From: CANJIV01 sp046330225
GTDB taxonomy: Bacteria > Actinomycetota > Thermoleophilia > Solirubrobacterales > Solirubrobacteraceae
Direction: 5' to 3'
Assembly: GCA_046330225.1 (NCBI GenBank)
Contig: JAXLTD010000010.1
Location: 1-64,000, forward strand
DNA length: 64,000 nucleotides
Made by a program: the position numbers and the translations under genes. Below, piece after piece: positions 24,995-33,366 of the stretch. The notes under the pieces are model-generated. The model was given only the letters and a program-made list of their open reading frames with translations. It made no database searches and was not told the DNA's origin. Position 1 is the first letter of the stretch; each line of letters begins with the position of its first letter.

Positions 24995-26020
24995 ATGCTC
25001 ACCGAGCGCCAGGAGCTGATCCTCCGCAAGGCCGTCGAGGGATTCCTCGAGGCCGGCCAGCCTGTGGGCTCCAAGCTCCTCAGCGCCGACCTCGAGATCA
25101 CCTGGGGCCCGTCGACCGTCCGCCACGAGCTCGCGGTCCTGGAGGACGAGGGCCTGCTGTCGCACCCCCACACCTCGGCCGGACGTGTGCCGACCGACGC
25201 CGGCTACCGCTACTTCGTGGACCAGCTCCTCCCGGCGACGCTCAGCCCGGCCCCGGCCCCGCTCGATCTCTCCCACGTGCGTCGCGAGGTCGACGACGCC
25301 ATGCGCCTGACCACCGAGGCGCTCTCCCAGGTCACCAGCCTGCTCGCCGTCGTCTCGGCGCCGCCGATCGAGACGGCGACGATCCGTCACATCGAGGTGC
25401 TCGTGCTCCAGCCCCAGGTGCTGATGGTCGTGGTGATCACGTCCACGGGCGGCGTCACGAAGCGGCTCTTCACCTTCGAAGCCCCCGTCGACACCGGGCT
25501 GGCCGACTGGGCCGCGGCCTACCTCAACGAGCGCCTCGTCGGCTTCGGCCTCGGGGCCCGGATGCTCGGCGCCCGCCTGGACGACCCGGGCCTGTCGGGG
25601 ACCGAGCGGGCCTTCGTCGCCGGACTGGCTCCGGCCTTCACGGAGCTGGCCGCCGCGCCGCAGGAGACGCTCTACGTCGACGGCGCGGCCCGGCTGCTGA
25701 GCGAGCACGCCTTCGAGGACGTGGGGCAGCTCAACGCGCTGCTCGAGATGCTCGAGCGCCGGGTGGCGCTGCTCGGGGTCATGCGCCACGTGCTGGACGA
25801 GCCCGGCGAGGTGCACGTCCGGATCGGCGGCGAGAACGAGCTGCCGGCGCTCCAGTCTCTGGCTGTCGTCGCCGCCCAATACGGCCTGCCGCAGCGCGGC
25901 CTCGGCACCGTGTCGGTCATCGGGCCCCGGCGGATGGATTACGCCACGGCAATCAGCTCGGTGCGCGGTGCCGCCCGGGAGCTCTCGCGGTTCGTGCAGG
26001 ACGTCTACGACGAGCGCTGA
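24995..26020 (+). CDS. hrcA: Heat-shock repressor HrcA
   Basis: HrcA represses groE and dnaK operons by binding CIRCE operators, and responds to free GroEL. The 341-residue protein has the N-terminal winged helix (MLTERQELILRKAVEGFLEAGQPVGSKLL, WGPSTVRHELAVLEDEGLLSHPHTSAGRVPTDAGYRYFVD) and the dimerisation/GAF-like core with the C-terminal GPRRMDYATAISSVRGAARELS signature. It is complete. dnaJ follows after 2 nt, but grpE and dnaK are absent here and no CIRCE lies upstream, so the targets must be elsewhere in the genome. Confidence 0.96.
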   Translation: MLTERQELILRKAVEGFLEAGQPVGSKLLSADLEITWGPSTVRHELAVLEDEGLLSHPHTSAGRVPTDAGYRYFVDQLLPATLSPAPAPLDLSHVRREVDDAMRLTTEALSQVTSLLAVVSAPPIETATIRHIEVLVLQPQVLMVVVITSTGGVTKRLFTFEAPVDTGLADWAAAYLNERLVGFGLGARMLGARLDDPGLSGTERAFVAGLAPAFTELAAAPQETLYVDGAARLLSEHAFEDVGQLNALLEMLERRVALLGVMRHVLDEPGEVHVRIGGENELPALQSLAVVAAQYGLPQRGLGTVSVIGPRRMDYATAISSVRGAARELSRFVQDVYDER

Positions 26021-26022
26021 CG

Positions 26023-27129
26023 GTGAGCCGCGACTACTACGAGGTCCTCGGCGTCCGCCGCGACGCCGAGGCGGATGAGATCAAGAAGGCCTTCCGCCGG
26101 CTGGCCCGCGAGCTGCACCCGGACGTCAACGAGCACGATCCCGACGCCGAGGAGAAGTTCAAGGAGGCGGCGACGGCCTACGAGGTCCTCACCGATGCCG
26201 ACCGCCGCGCGCTGTACGACCGCTACGGCGAGGAGGGCCTGCGCTCGGGCGGCCAGGCGCCGAACTTCGACGGGTTCGGGCTCACCGATCTCTTCGACGC
26301 CTTCTTCGGCGGCGGCGGGTTCGCCGGGAGGCGCGGCCCGGCGCAGGGCGGCGACATCGCCGTGGCGGTCGAGATCGGCCTGGCGGACGTGGCCGCGGGC
26401 GCGACCGTGCCGGTCGCGTACGACGCGATCGGCGTCTGCGACCACTGCAACGGGAACGGGGCAGAGCCGGGCACCCCGATCGAGACCTGCCGGCGCTGCG
26501 ACGGCCAGGGCCAGCTGCGCCAGGTCAGCCGGACGCCGTTCGGGCAGATGGTCCGGGCGGTGGCCTGCGATGCCTGCGGCGGCGAGGGCAAGGTGCCCGA
26601 GACGCCCTGCGAGACCTGCGGGGGGCGCGGGCGCACCGCGCGGCGCCGCACGCTCGACGTCGACATCCCCGCGGGGATCGACGACGGCCAGCGCATCCGG
26701 CTGGCCGGCCGCGGGCACGCCGGCGACGCGGGCGCGCCGGCTGGCGACCTCTACGTCCTCGTCCGGCTGCGGGCCGACGACCGCTTCGTCCGCGACGGGA
26801 CCGACCTCATCACGGCGCTGGACGTCCCGGCGCCGCTGGCCGCGCTCGGCGCCACGCTCGAGGTGCCGACCCTCGACGGCCCGGAGCCGATCACGGTTCC
26901 CGCCGGCACGCAGCCCGGCGACGAGCTCACCCTGAGCGGCAAGGGGCTCCCGCCGCTGCGCCGGGGCCGCCACGGCGACTTGCGCGTCATCGCGAACGTC
27001 GTGATCCCGCGGCGCCTGCGGCCGGAGCAGAAGGAGCTCCTGGAGCAGCTCGCCGCGTCGCTGACGGACGAGAACCTCGCCGAGGACGAGGGCGTCTTCG
27101 CGAAGCTGCGCCGCGTGCTGCGGTCGTGA
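26023..27129 (+). CDS. dnaJ: Chaperone DnaJ
   Basis: DnaJ delivers unfolded proteins to DnaK and stimulates its ATPase. The 368-residue protein has a J domain with HPD at residues 32-34, a Gly/Phe region, and four zinc-binding repeats CDHCNGNG, CRRCDGQG, CDACGGEG and CETCGGRG. Two C-terminal substrate-binding beta domains follow. It is a full type I DnaJ. It starts with GTG 2 nt after hrcA and its stop overlaps the prmA start in GTGA. Actinobacteria usually carry two dnaJ genes; the hrcA-linked copy, as here, is typically DnaJ2, so dnaJ2 is a fair name. Confidence 0.95.
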   Translation: MSRDYYEVLGVRRDAEADEIKKAFRRLARELHPDVNEHDPDAEEKFKEAATAYEVLTDADRRALYDRYGEEGLRSGGQAPNFDGFGLTDLFDAFFGGGGFAGRRGPAQGGDIAVAVEIGLADVAAGATVPVAYDAIGVCDHCNGNGAEPGTPIETCRRCDGQGQLRQVSRTPFGQMVRAVACDACGGEGKVPETPCETCGGRGRTARRRTLDVDIPAGIDDGQRIRLAGRGHAGDAGAPAGDLYVLVRLRADDRFVRDGTDLITALDVPAPLAALGATLEVPTLDGPEPITVPAGTQPGDELTLSGKGLPPLRRGRHGDLRVIANVVIPRRLRPEQKELLEQLAASLTDENLAEDEGVFAKLRRVLRS

Positions 27130-27935
27130 TCCGGCTCGCGATCCGGGTCCGGCGCGAGGACGCCGAGATCGCGCTGGCCGAGCTGCTCGCGCTCGCGCCC
27201 GCCGGGGTGGAGGAGACCGACCTCGGCGACGCCGTCGAATACGCGGTCTACGGGGCCGAGGGCGAGCTGCCCGCCTTGCCGGACCTGCAGGCGGCCGCCG
27301 GCGACGCGCTCGTCGAGGTCGTCACGACCGAGGTGGCCGATGACTGGCCCGACCGCTGGCGGGCCTTTCACCGGCCGGTCGACGTGGGCGGCCGCGTGCA
27401 CGTGCGTCCCCCGTGGTCCCCGCCCCCGCCGCCCGGGCGCGTGGACGTGGTGATCGATCCGGGCCAGGCGTTCGGGACCGGCGCCCACGCGACGACGCGC
27501 CTGTGCCTGGAGCTGCTCCTCGACGTGCCGCCGGACGGGCCGTTTGCCGACCTCGGCTGCGGGTCGGGGGTGCTGGCGATCGCCGCCGCCCGCCTCGGCT
27601 TCGCGCCGGTCGTCGCCTGCGACCACGATCCCGCCGCCGTGGCCGCGACGGTCCAGAACGCCGCCGCCAACGGCGCCGTGGTCGCCGTGCACCGCGCCGA
27701 CCTGCGCCGCGACCCGGTCCCGTCGGCCCCGGTGATCGCCGCCAACCTGATCGGGCCGCTCCTGATCGAACTGGCGCCGCGGCTCGCGGCGGCGGCCTCC
27801 GGCACCCTGATCGTGTCCGGGCTGCTGGCGACCGAGGCCGAGGCGGTGACCGCCGCGTTCGCGGCAGCCGGCCTCGTGCCCCGGGAGCGGCGCGAGGACG
27901 GCGAGTGGGCCGCGCTGTCGCTCGTCCGCGGCTGA
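27126..27935 (+). CDS. prmA: Ribosomal protein L11 methyltransferase
   Basis: PrmA trimethylates ribosomal protein L11 with S-adenosylmethionine. The 269-residue protein has the N-terminal L11-recognition domain, the linker VVIDPGQAFGTGAHATTRLCLE, the SAM site ADLGCGSGVLAIAA and the VIAANLIGPLLIEL substrate loop (family NxLA/NP-type). Length is slightly below the Escherichia coli enzyme, as in most Gram-positives. Coupled to dnaJ by GTGA. In many Gram-positives rsmE follows prmA; here it is missing and a hairpin repeat follows instead. Confidence 0.92.
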   Translation: MIRLAIRVRREDAEIALAELLALAPAGVEETDLGDAVEYAVYGAEGELPALPDLQAAAGDALVEVVTTEVADDWPDRWRAFHRPVDVGGRVHVRPPWSPPPPPGRVDVVIDPGQAFGTGAHATTRLCLELLLDVPPDGPFADLGCGSGVLAIAAARLGFAPVVACDHDPAAVAATVQNAAANGAVVAVHRADLRRDPVPSAPVIAANLIGPLLIELAPRLAAAASGTLIVSGLLATEAEAVTAAFAAAGLVPRERREDGEWAALSLVRG

Positions 27936-27968
27936 GCGCGCGCCGGCAGAGCCGCGGCCCCCCCGCAG

Positions 27969-28022
27969 CCGAACTCGCGCGCGCCAGCCACCGATTCGGT
28001 GGTCCGGGCGCGCAAGAACGCC
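27969..28022 (-). repeat. 54-nt hairpin element, copy B (inverted, single, diverged)
   Basis: Read on the minus strand it aligns without gaps to the other copies over 54 nt, with about 12 differences from copy C1. It keeps GGCGTTCT, CCACCG-NNN-CGGTGGCTGG and the TTCGG end. The outer pair T-A of the other copies is C-G here, a compensatory change. It lies 34 nt after the prmA stop. Confidence 0.75.
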
Positions 28023-28164
28023 GTGGTGCCGCGGCGGCGCCGAACCGACGGCCACCACCGCCGCGAACCCGCCCGCCCGCGCGCCGGCACTGCTGCCCCG
28101 GTCAGGTCGCCGCGGAAGCGGCCGCACGGCCGGTTCCCCGTTGCCGCGCCGCCAGGCCGCTGGA

Positions 28165-28170
28165 TAGGGT
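28165..28170 (+). promoter_or_regulatory. -10 box (TAGGGT), leaderless promoter
   Basis: TAGGGT is followed by 6 nt and the GTG at 28177 of the sugar-dehydrogenase-like gene. The rest of the 241-nt gap upstream holds repeat copy B and otherwise nothing I can assign. Confidence 0.5.
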
Positions 28171-28176
28171 GCGCGC

Positions 28177-29271
28177 GTGCGTCGCCTCCTCGTCACCGCC
28201 GCTCTCGCCGCCGCCGCGCTCGCCGCGGCGTCCGCTGGTCCCGCGCAGGCCGCCCTCACCGTCCCGCCCGGCGTTCGCGTCGCGGCGGTGGCCCGGGGAG
28301 TCGGCCAGCCGACAAACCTCGCCTTCGACGCGCAGGGCGGCCTGTGGACGACCTCGGGCGGCAACGTCACCGTCGCCAGCGACGGCGTCTGGTACACCCG
28401 CCGGCCCGGCGCCCGGCCCGTTCACGTCGTGCGCCGCCTGTTCACGGCGCTCGGCCTGACCTGGTTCCGGGACGAGCTCTACGTCAGCTTCATCGCTCCC
28501 TACAGCGCCGCCAACGTGCCCCATACCGGCCAGGTGAACGCCTACGGCGGCTGGGACGGCCAGCGCTTCCGGCGCTCGCGCGTGGTGGTGCGCAACCTCC
28601 CGGTCGGCGAGCACACCGTCGACTCGATCACGCCCGGGCCGGACGGCCGGCTCTACCTCGGCGTCGGCTCGAAGTTCAACGCCAAGGCGGTGCCGCTGCG
28701 CCTGTCCGGGACCGTGGTCTCCTTCCTCCCGAGCGGCGGCGGGCTCCGGGTCGAGGGGCGCGGCTTCCGCAACCCGTACGGGCTGGCCTTCGTCCCGGGC
28801 ACGAGCGACCTGCTCGTCACCGAGAACGGACGGGACGACCTCGGCGCCTTCAAGCCCCACGACGAGCTGGACCTGGTCCGCACGCCGCGCCGCGGCGCGA
28901 TCCCCTTCTACGGCTTCCCCGGCTGCTACGGCCAGGGCGGGGCGCCGTGCCGCGGCGTGGTCGCGCCGCTGCTCCTCACCGCCGTCCACGCCTCCTCGGA
29001 CGGCATCGCGATCACGAAGCGGTTCGGCAGCTTTGGGCTCAGCGCCTTCATCGCCGAGAACGGGTCGTCGTTCGCAGCGAACCCGACGGGAAGCGACGTG
29101 ATCCGGGTCTCGCTCGTGCGCCGGGGCCGCGGCTACCGCGCGGTGAGCCACCGCTTCGCCCGGGGCTTCACGAAGTACGACCCGCTCGGCGCGGCGATGG
29201 GCCCGGGCGGCGCGCTCTACGTGACGCTCTGGAAGAGCGGCAAGGTCATTCGCTTCACCCCGCCGCGCTGA
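28177..29271 (+). CDS. Secreted glucose/sorbosone dehydrogenase-like propeller protein
   Basis: A 364-residue exported protein. Residues 1-25 are a signal peptide ending GPAQA. The rest is a six-bladed PQQ-glucose/sorbosone dehydrogenase-type propeller: TNLAFDAQGGLWT, PGPDGRLYLGVGSKFN, FRNPYGLAFVPGTSDLLVTENGRDDLG and MGPGGALYVTLWKSGKVIRF. Known relatives oxidise aldoses using PQQ, but many lack activity. I cannot confirm the PQQ and calcium ligands from sequence alone. The stop overlaps the following flavoprotein start (TGATG), so the two are expressed together. Confidence 0.82.
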   Translation: MRRLLVTAALAAAALAAASAGPAQAALTVPPGVRVAAVARGVGQPTNLAFDAQGGLWTTSGGNVTVASDGVWYTRRPGARPVHVVRRLFTALGLTWFRDELYVSFIAPYSAANVPHTGQVNAYGGWDGQRFRRSRVVVRNLPVGEHTVDSITPGPDGRLYLGVGSKFNAKAVPLRLSGTVVSFLPSGGGLRVEGRGFRNPYGLAFVPGTSDLLVTENGRDDLGAFKPHDELDLVRTPRRGAIPFYGFPGCYGQGGAPCRGVVAPLLLTAVHASSDGIAITKRFGSFGLSAFIAENGSSFAANPTGSDVIRVSLVRRGRGYRAVSHRFARGFTKYDPLGAAMGPGGALYVTLWKSGKVIRFTPPR

Positions 29272-30617
29272 TGGCCTGGGAGGTCGTCATCGCCGGCGGC
29301 GGCTTCGGCGGCTTCTACGCCGCCCGTGAGCTCGAACGGCTGCTTCCGCGCCACTCCGCCCGCGTGACGCTCGTCAACGACGTCAACTACATGCTCTACA
29401 CGCCCCTGCTCCCGGGCGCCGCCGCCGGCACCTTGGAGCCGCGGCACGTCGTCGTGCCGCTGCGCGAGGAGCTCCGGCGCACCGACCTGCGCCTCGGCGA
29501 GGTGACCGGGGCCGATCCCGACGCCGGGACCGTCCGCGTCACCGCGATGGACGGGCGGGCGCTGGAGCTGCGCTACGACCACCTGATCGTGGCGCTCGGC
29601 TCGGTGTCGCGGACGATGAACATCCCCGGGCTGGCCGAGCACGCCATCGGGTTCAAGACGCTCTCGCAGGCGCTCGAGCTCCGCAACCGCCTGCTGCAGA
29701 GCTTCGAGGCGGCCGAGGCGACCGAGAACCCGGAGGAGCGGGCCGCGCTCCTGACGTTCGTGTTCGTCGGCGCCGGATACGCCGGCCTCGAGGGGCTGGC
29801 CGAGCTGCAGGACTTCGCCGCCGACGCGATCGACCTCTACCCGCGCTGCCGTGTCCAGGGCATGCGCTGGCTGCTCGTCGAGGGCGGGCCCCGGGTGATG
29901 GGCGAGATCCAGCCGTCGCTGGCGGCGTTCGCCGAGCGCGAGCTCATGAGCCGCGGCATCGAGATCCGCTGCAACACGACCGTCGACCGCGTTGAGGCGG
30001 CCGCCGTCCACCTCTCGTCCGGCGAGCGCGTGCCGTGCCGCACGGTGGCCTGGACGGCCGGCGTGAAGGCCAACCCGGCCGCGGCCTCGCTGGGCCTGCC
30101 GCTCGACGATCGCGGGCGCATCAAGGCCGACGCCTATCTCCAGGTGGAGGGGCGCGCAAATGTGTGGGCGCTCGGTGACGTGGCCGCCGTCCCGGACCCG
30201 GCCAAGCGGGGCCAGGCGTGCCCGCCGACGGCCCAGCACGCGCTGCGCCAGGGCCGCGTGGTCGCGCGCAACGTGGCCGCGGCGCTCGGGACCGGGAGCC
30301 GGCGCCCGTTCCGCTACAAGACCCTGGGGGCGTTCGTGGACATGGGCCGCCACCAGGCCGTGGCCAGCACCGCTGGGATCCGCTGGCGCGGCTTTCCGGC
30401 CTGGTTCCTGGCCCGCAGCTACCACATGGCCGCGATGCCGGGGATGACGCGCCGCCTGCGCCTGGTGAGCGACTGGACGGTCGACCTGCTGTTCAAGCGC
30501 GACGCCTCCGAGCTCGGCCACCTGGGCCACCCCGAGTCGCTCGACAGCGGCGCGCTCGAGGCGCAGACGTCCGGCGGGACGGTGCCGGGCGCGGGCGGCG
30601 CGCCGGCGGCTCCGTAG
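29271..30617 (+). CDS. Type II NADH dehydrogenase-like flavoprotein
   Basis: A 448-residue two-dinucleotide-domain flavoprotein of the NDH-2 family. The N-terminal FAD site is VIAGGGFGGFYAARELE, the NAD site FVFVGAGYAGLEGLAEL, and the second FAD motif NVWALGDVAAVPD. The quinone-site-like stretch CPPTAQHALRQG follows, and the C-terminus has an amphipathic/hydrophobic region (FPAWFLARSYHMAAMPGMTRRLR) suited to membrane attachment. The enzyme would pass electrons from NADH to quinone without pumping protons. ATG 29271 is chosen by the FAD motif 6 residues in and by coupling to the upstream gene. Its substrate range is inferred. Confidence 0.87.
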   Translation: MAWEVVIAGGGFGGFYAARELERLLPRHSARVTLVNDVNYMLYTPLLPGAAAGTLEPRHVVVPLREELRRTDLRLGEVTGADPDAGTVRVTAMDGRALELRYDHLIVALGSVSRTMNIPGLAEHAIGFKTLSQALELRNRLLQSFEAAEATENPEERAALLTFVFVGAGYAGLEGLAELQDFAADAIDLYPRCRVQGMRWLLVEGGPRVMGEIQPSLAAFAERELMSRGIEIRCNTTVDRVEAAAVHLSSGERVPCRTVAWTAGVKANPAAASLGLPLDDRGRIKADAYLQVEGRANVWALGDVAAVPDPAKRGQACPPTAQHALRQGRVVARNVAAALGTGSRRPFRYKTLGAFVDMGRHQAVASTAGIRWRGFPAWFLARSYHMAAMPGMTRRLRLVSDWTVDLLFKRDASELGHLGHPESLDSGALEAQTSGGTVPGAGGAPAAP

Positions 30618-30635
30618 CGCGCCCGCCCGCCCGCG

Positions 30636-30641
30636 TATCCT
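30636..30641 (+). promoter_or_regulatory. -10 box (TATCCT) placing the yqeY start at ATC
   Basis: TATCCT is followed by 7 nt and ATC at 30649. This is the spacing that precedes ATG or GTG at hisIE, trpF and polA. Confidence 0.5.
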
Positions 30642-30648
30642 CCCCTTC

Positions 30649-31086
30649 ATCGCCGAGGAGCTCACAGCCCAGGTCAAGGCCGACGTCACCGCTGCGATGA
30701 AGGCGGGGGACAAGGCGCGCGTGGGCGCGCTGCGGCTCGTGCTGTCCGAGCTCCAGAAGGCCGCGAAGGAGGGGGACGCCGACGAGCAGGCGGTGCTGCG
30801 CCGCGAGCGCAAGCGCCGGCTGGACTCCGCGCAGCAGTACCGCGACGGCGGCCGGCCCGAGCTGGCCGAGGCCGAGGAGTCCGAAGCGGAGCTCATCGCC
30901 TCCTACCTGCCCTCGCAGCTGTCAGACGCCGAGCTCGACGCGATCGTCGCCGACGCCATCGCCGCGACCGGGGCCTCCGAGCCCAAGGACATGGGCAAGG
31001 CGATCGGCGCAGCGATGAAGGCTGCGGCGGGCCGGGCGGACGGGAAGCGGGTCTCCGAGCGCGTGAAGGCCGCGCTGGCGGGCTGA
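30649..31086 (+). CDS. yqeY: GatB/YqeY-domain protein, probable ATC start
   Basis: A protein of about 145 residues of the YqeY family, which shares the tail domain of the GatB amidotransferase subunit; its role is unsettled. Core motifs are KADVTAAMKAGDKARVGALRLVLSELQ, QYRDGGRPELAEAE and the C-terminal PKDMGKAIGAAMKAAAGRADGKRVSE. No in-frame ATG, GTG or TTG exists upstream of the ATG at 30697, which would remove the first family helix (EELTAQVKADVTAA). That missing segment is encoded from ATC at 30649, exactly 7 nt after a -10 box and with no Shine-Dalgarno sequence for the ATG. A leaderless ATC start is therefore proposed. phoH begins 1 nt after the stop. Confidence 0.82.
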   Translation: MAEELTAQVKADVTAAMKAGDKARVGALRLVLSELQKAAKEGDADEQAVLRRERKRRLDSAQQYRDGGRPELAEAEESEAELIASYLPSQLSDAELDAIVADAIAATGASEPKDMGKAIGAAMKAAAGRADGKRVSERVKAALAG

Positions 31087-31087
31087 C

Positions 31088-32065
31088 GTGCGCCGCACGA
31101 TCGAGCTCGACAACGCCGTGGCCGCCGAGCTGGCGGGCAGCGAGGACCGCATCCTGCGCGCGCTGGACGGCCACCTGGGCTGCGACGTCTTCCTGCGCGG
31201 CAACGTGCTGACGCTCGACGGCGAGGCCGCGGCGGTCCAGTCCGGCGCGACGGTCGTGGCCGAGCTGGCCGACCTCGTCGCCCAGGGCCACCAGCTCGGC
31301 CCGGGCACCATCGACGCCGTCACCAGCGCCCTGGACCAGCACCACTCGCCCTCCGAGATCCTCGAAGACGTCGTCTGGCGCCACCGCAACCTCAAGGTCG
31401 CGCCCAAGACGGTCAACCAGAAGCGCTACGTGGACTCGATCCGGCGCAACACCGTCACGTTCGGGATCGGCCCGGCGGGCACCGGCAAGACGTTCCTCGC
31501 CGTGGCGATGGCCGCGGCGGCGCTGGCCCGCCGCGAGGTCAACCGGATCATCCTCACCCGGCCCGCCGTGGAGGCGGGGGAGCGCCTGGGCTTCCTGCCT
31601 GGCGACCTCATGGCCAAGGTCGACCCGTACCTGCGCCCCCTCTTCGATGCGCTCAACGACATGCTCGACCCCGAGCGCGTCGCGGCGCACCTCGAGCGCG
31701 GGGTGATCGAGGTCGCGCCGCTGGCCTTCATGCGCGGCCGCACGCTCAACGACTCCTTCGTGATCCTCGACGAGGCCCAGAACACGAGCCCTGAGCAGAT
31801 GAAGATGTTCCTCACCCGGCTGGGGTTCGGGGCCAAGATGGTCGTCACGGGCGACGTCACGCAGATCGACCTGCCTGCCGAGCAGCGCTCGGGCCTGATC
31901 GTCGTGGGGGAGGTGCTCGAGGAGATCGACGGCATCGACTTCGTCCGCTTCGGCGGCGAGGACGTCGTGCGCCACCAGCTCGTGCAGCGCATCGTCGAGG
32001 CCTACGGCCGCCACTCCGAGCGCCTGGCGCCCGAGCTGCGTTCGGCCGACCGGCGCCGGGCGTGA
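31088..32065 (+). CDS. phoH: PhoH-like ATPase/RNA helicase-like protein
   Basis: A 325-residue PhoH-family protein. It has an N-terminal KH-like region (about residues 1-95, CDVFLRGNVLTLDGEAAAVQ) and a P-loop ATPase with Walker A GPAGTGKT, followed by RPAVEAGERLGFLPGDL, the DEAQN Walker B-like motif and TGDVTQIDLP. PhoH proteins act in RNA metabolism, and the YbeZ type partners with the endoribonuclease YbeY. The ybeY gene overlaps its stop in GTGA, which fits a functional pair. The GTG start follows yqeY by one base. Confidence 0.93.
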   Translation: MRRTIELDNAVAAELAGSEDRILRALDGHLGCDVFLRGNVLTLDGEAAAVQSGATVVAELADLVAQGHQLGPGTIDAVTSALDQHHSPSEILEDVVWRHRNLKVAPKTVNQKRYVDSIRRNTVTFGIGPAGTGKTFLAVAMAAAALARREVNRIILTRPAVEAGERLGFLPGDLMAKVDPYLRPLFDALNDMLDPERVAAHLERGVIEVAPLAFMRGRTLNDSFVILDEAQNTSPEQMKMFLTRLGFGAKMVVTGDVTQIDLPAEQRSGLIVVGEVLEEIDGIDFVRFGGEDVVRHQLVQRIVEAYGRHSERLAPELRSADRRRA

Positions 32066-32466
32066 GCGCCGGCCTCGAGGTCGAGGTGGTCGGAGCCAGG
32101 GCGGTGGCCGGGGCGCTGGACGCGGAGGAGATCGAGCGCCTGTGCGCGCTCGCACTCGCGTCCGCGGGCATCGCGGACGGCCACGTCGCGGTCGCCTTCG
32201 TCGCGCCCGGCCGCATCCGGGAGCTCAACCGCGAGCACCGGGACCGCGACGCCGTCACCGACGTCCTGTCCTTCCCGGTGGACGGCGGCGAGCCGGCGGC
32301 GGGTCCGCGCGAGCTCGGGGACGTCGTCATCTGTCCGGAGGAGACGGCCGACCTGCGCGAGGCGGTGGTCCACGGCGCCCTGCACCTGGCCGGCATGGAC
32401 CACGAGGCCGACGACGGAGAGATGCTGGCGCTGCAGCGCGAGCTCCTGAGCTGGACGCTGCCGTAG
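32062..32466 (+). CDS. ybeY: rRNA maturation endoribonuclease YbeY
   Basis: YbeY is a zinc endoribonuclease acting in 16S rRNA 3'-end maturation and ribosome quality control. The 134-residue protein has the conserved HxxxHLxGxDH motif as His104, His108 and His114 (HGALHLAGMDH), and the arginine-bearing NREHRDRDAVTDVLSFP motif. Both are needed for activity in the family. Size is normal. It starts with GTG overlapping phoH. The era start immediately follows its TAG stop, giving a phoH-ybeY-era block conserved across many bacteria. Confidence 0.95.
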   Translation: MSAGLEVEVVGARAVAGALDAEEIERLCALALASAGIADGHVAVAFVAPGRIRELNREHRDRDAVTDVLSFPVDGGEPAAGPRELGDVVICPEETADLREAVVHGALHLAGMDHEADDGEMLALQRELLSWTLP

Positions 32467-33366
32467 ATGGCGGCGCGCGCGGGCACCCGCAGCGGCTTCG
32501 TCGCCCTGGCCGGGCGCCCGAACGCCGGCAAGTCGACGCTCGTCAACGCGATCGTCGGGGCGAAGGTCGCGATCGTCTCCGACAAGCCTCAGACGACCCG
32601 CCGGGCGATCCGGGGCGTCGCCACCGGGCCGGACTGGCAGCTCGTGCTCGTCGACCTGCCCGGCGTGCAGCGCCCGCGGGACTCGCTCACCGAGCGCATG
32701 CAGCGCCGGGTCGAGCGCGAGCTGGCCGACAGCGACGCCGTCCTGGTGGTCCTGAACGCCGACCAGGGGATCGGCGGCCCCGGCGACCGCTTCATCGCCG
32801 CGGCCGTCGCCGCGTCCGGGCTGCCGATCATCGCCGCGGTGAACAAGACCGACCGGCTGCGCCATCCGCAGATCGCCGCGGCGCTGCAGCAGGCCGCCGA
32901 CCTGCTGCCGGGCGCCGAGGTCTTCCCGGTCTCCGCGCGCCGGGGCACGGGCGTGCAGGCGCTCGTCGATCACCTTGCCGGCCTCGTGCCGCCGGGTCCG
33001 TTCCTGTTCCCGCCGGAGGACCGCTCGGACCTCTCCGAGGCGGTGCTCCTGGCCGAGCTGATCCGCGAGCAGGTGCTGCGGCGCACGCGGGAGGAGCTGC
33101 CCCACGCCGTCGAGGTCCAGGTCGAGGAACTCGATCTCGGCCGCGAGGGGCTGGCGGTCGTGCGCGCCTACGCTTGGGTCGAGACCGAGTCCCAGAAGGG
33201 GATCCTCATCGGCACCGGCGGCGCGATGATCCGCGCGATTGGGATCGCCGCCCGCAAGGAGCTCGAGCGCGAGCTGGGCTGCAAGGTGCACCTCGACCTG
33301 TCCGTGCGGGTGCGGCGTCACTGGCGCGCCGACGATGCGCTGCTGGACCGTCTGGGGATCGAGTGA
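32467..33366 (+). CDS. era: GTPase Era
   Basis: Era is a GTPase that binds the 3' end of 16S rRNA during 30S maturation. The 299-residue protein has G1 GRPNAGKST near residues 17-25, DLPGV (G3) and NKTD (G4), and a C-terminal KH domain with KGILIGTGGAMIRAIGIAARKELE. It starts with ATG directly after the ybeY stop. Its stop overlaps the start of the methyltransferase (GTGA). RecO, which often follows era in Gram-positive genomes, is not here. Confidence 0.96.
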   Translation: MAARAGTRSGFVALAGRPNAGKSTLVNAIVGAKVAIVSDKPQTTRRAIRGVATGPDWQLVLVDLPGVQRPRDSLTERMQRRVERELADSDAVLVVLNADQGIGGPGDRFIAAAVAASGLPIIAAVNKTDRLRHPQIAAALQQAADLLPGAEVFPVSARRGTGVQALVDHLAGLVPPGPFLFPPEDRSDLSEAVLLAELIREQVLRRTREELPHAVEVQVEELDLGREGLAVVRAYAWVETESQKGILIGTGGAMIRAIGIAARKELERELGCKVHLDLSVRVRRHWRADDALLDRLGIE

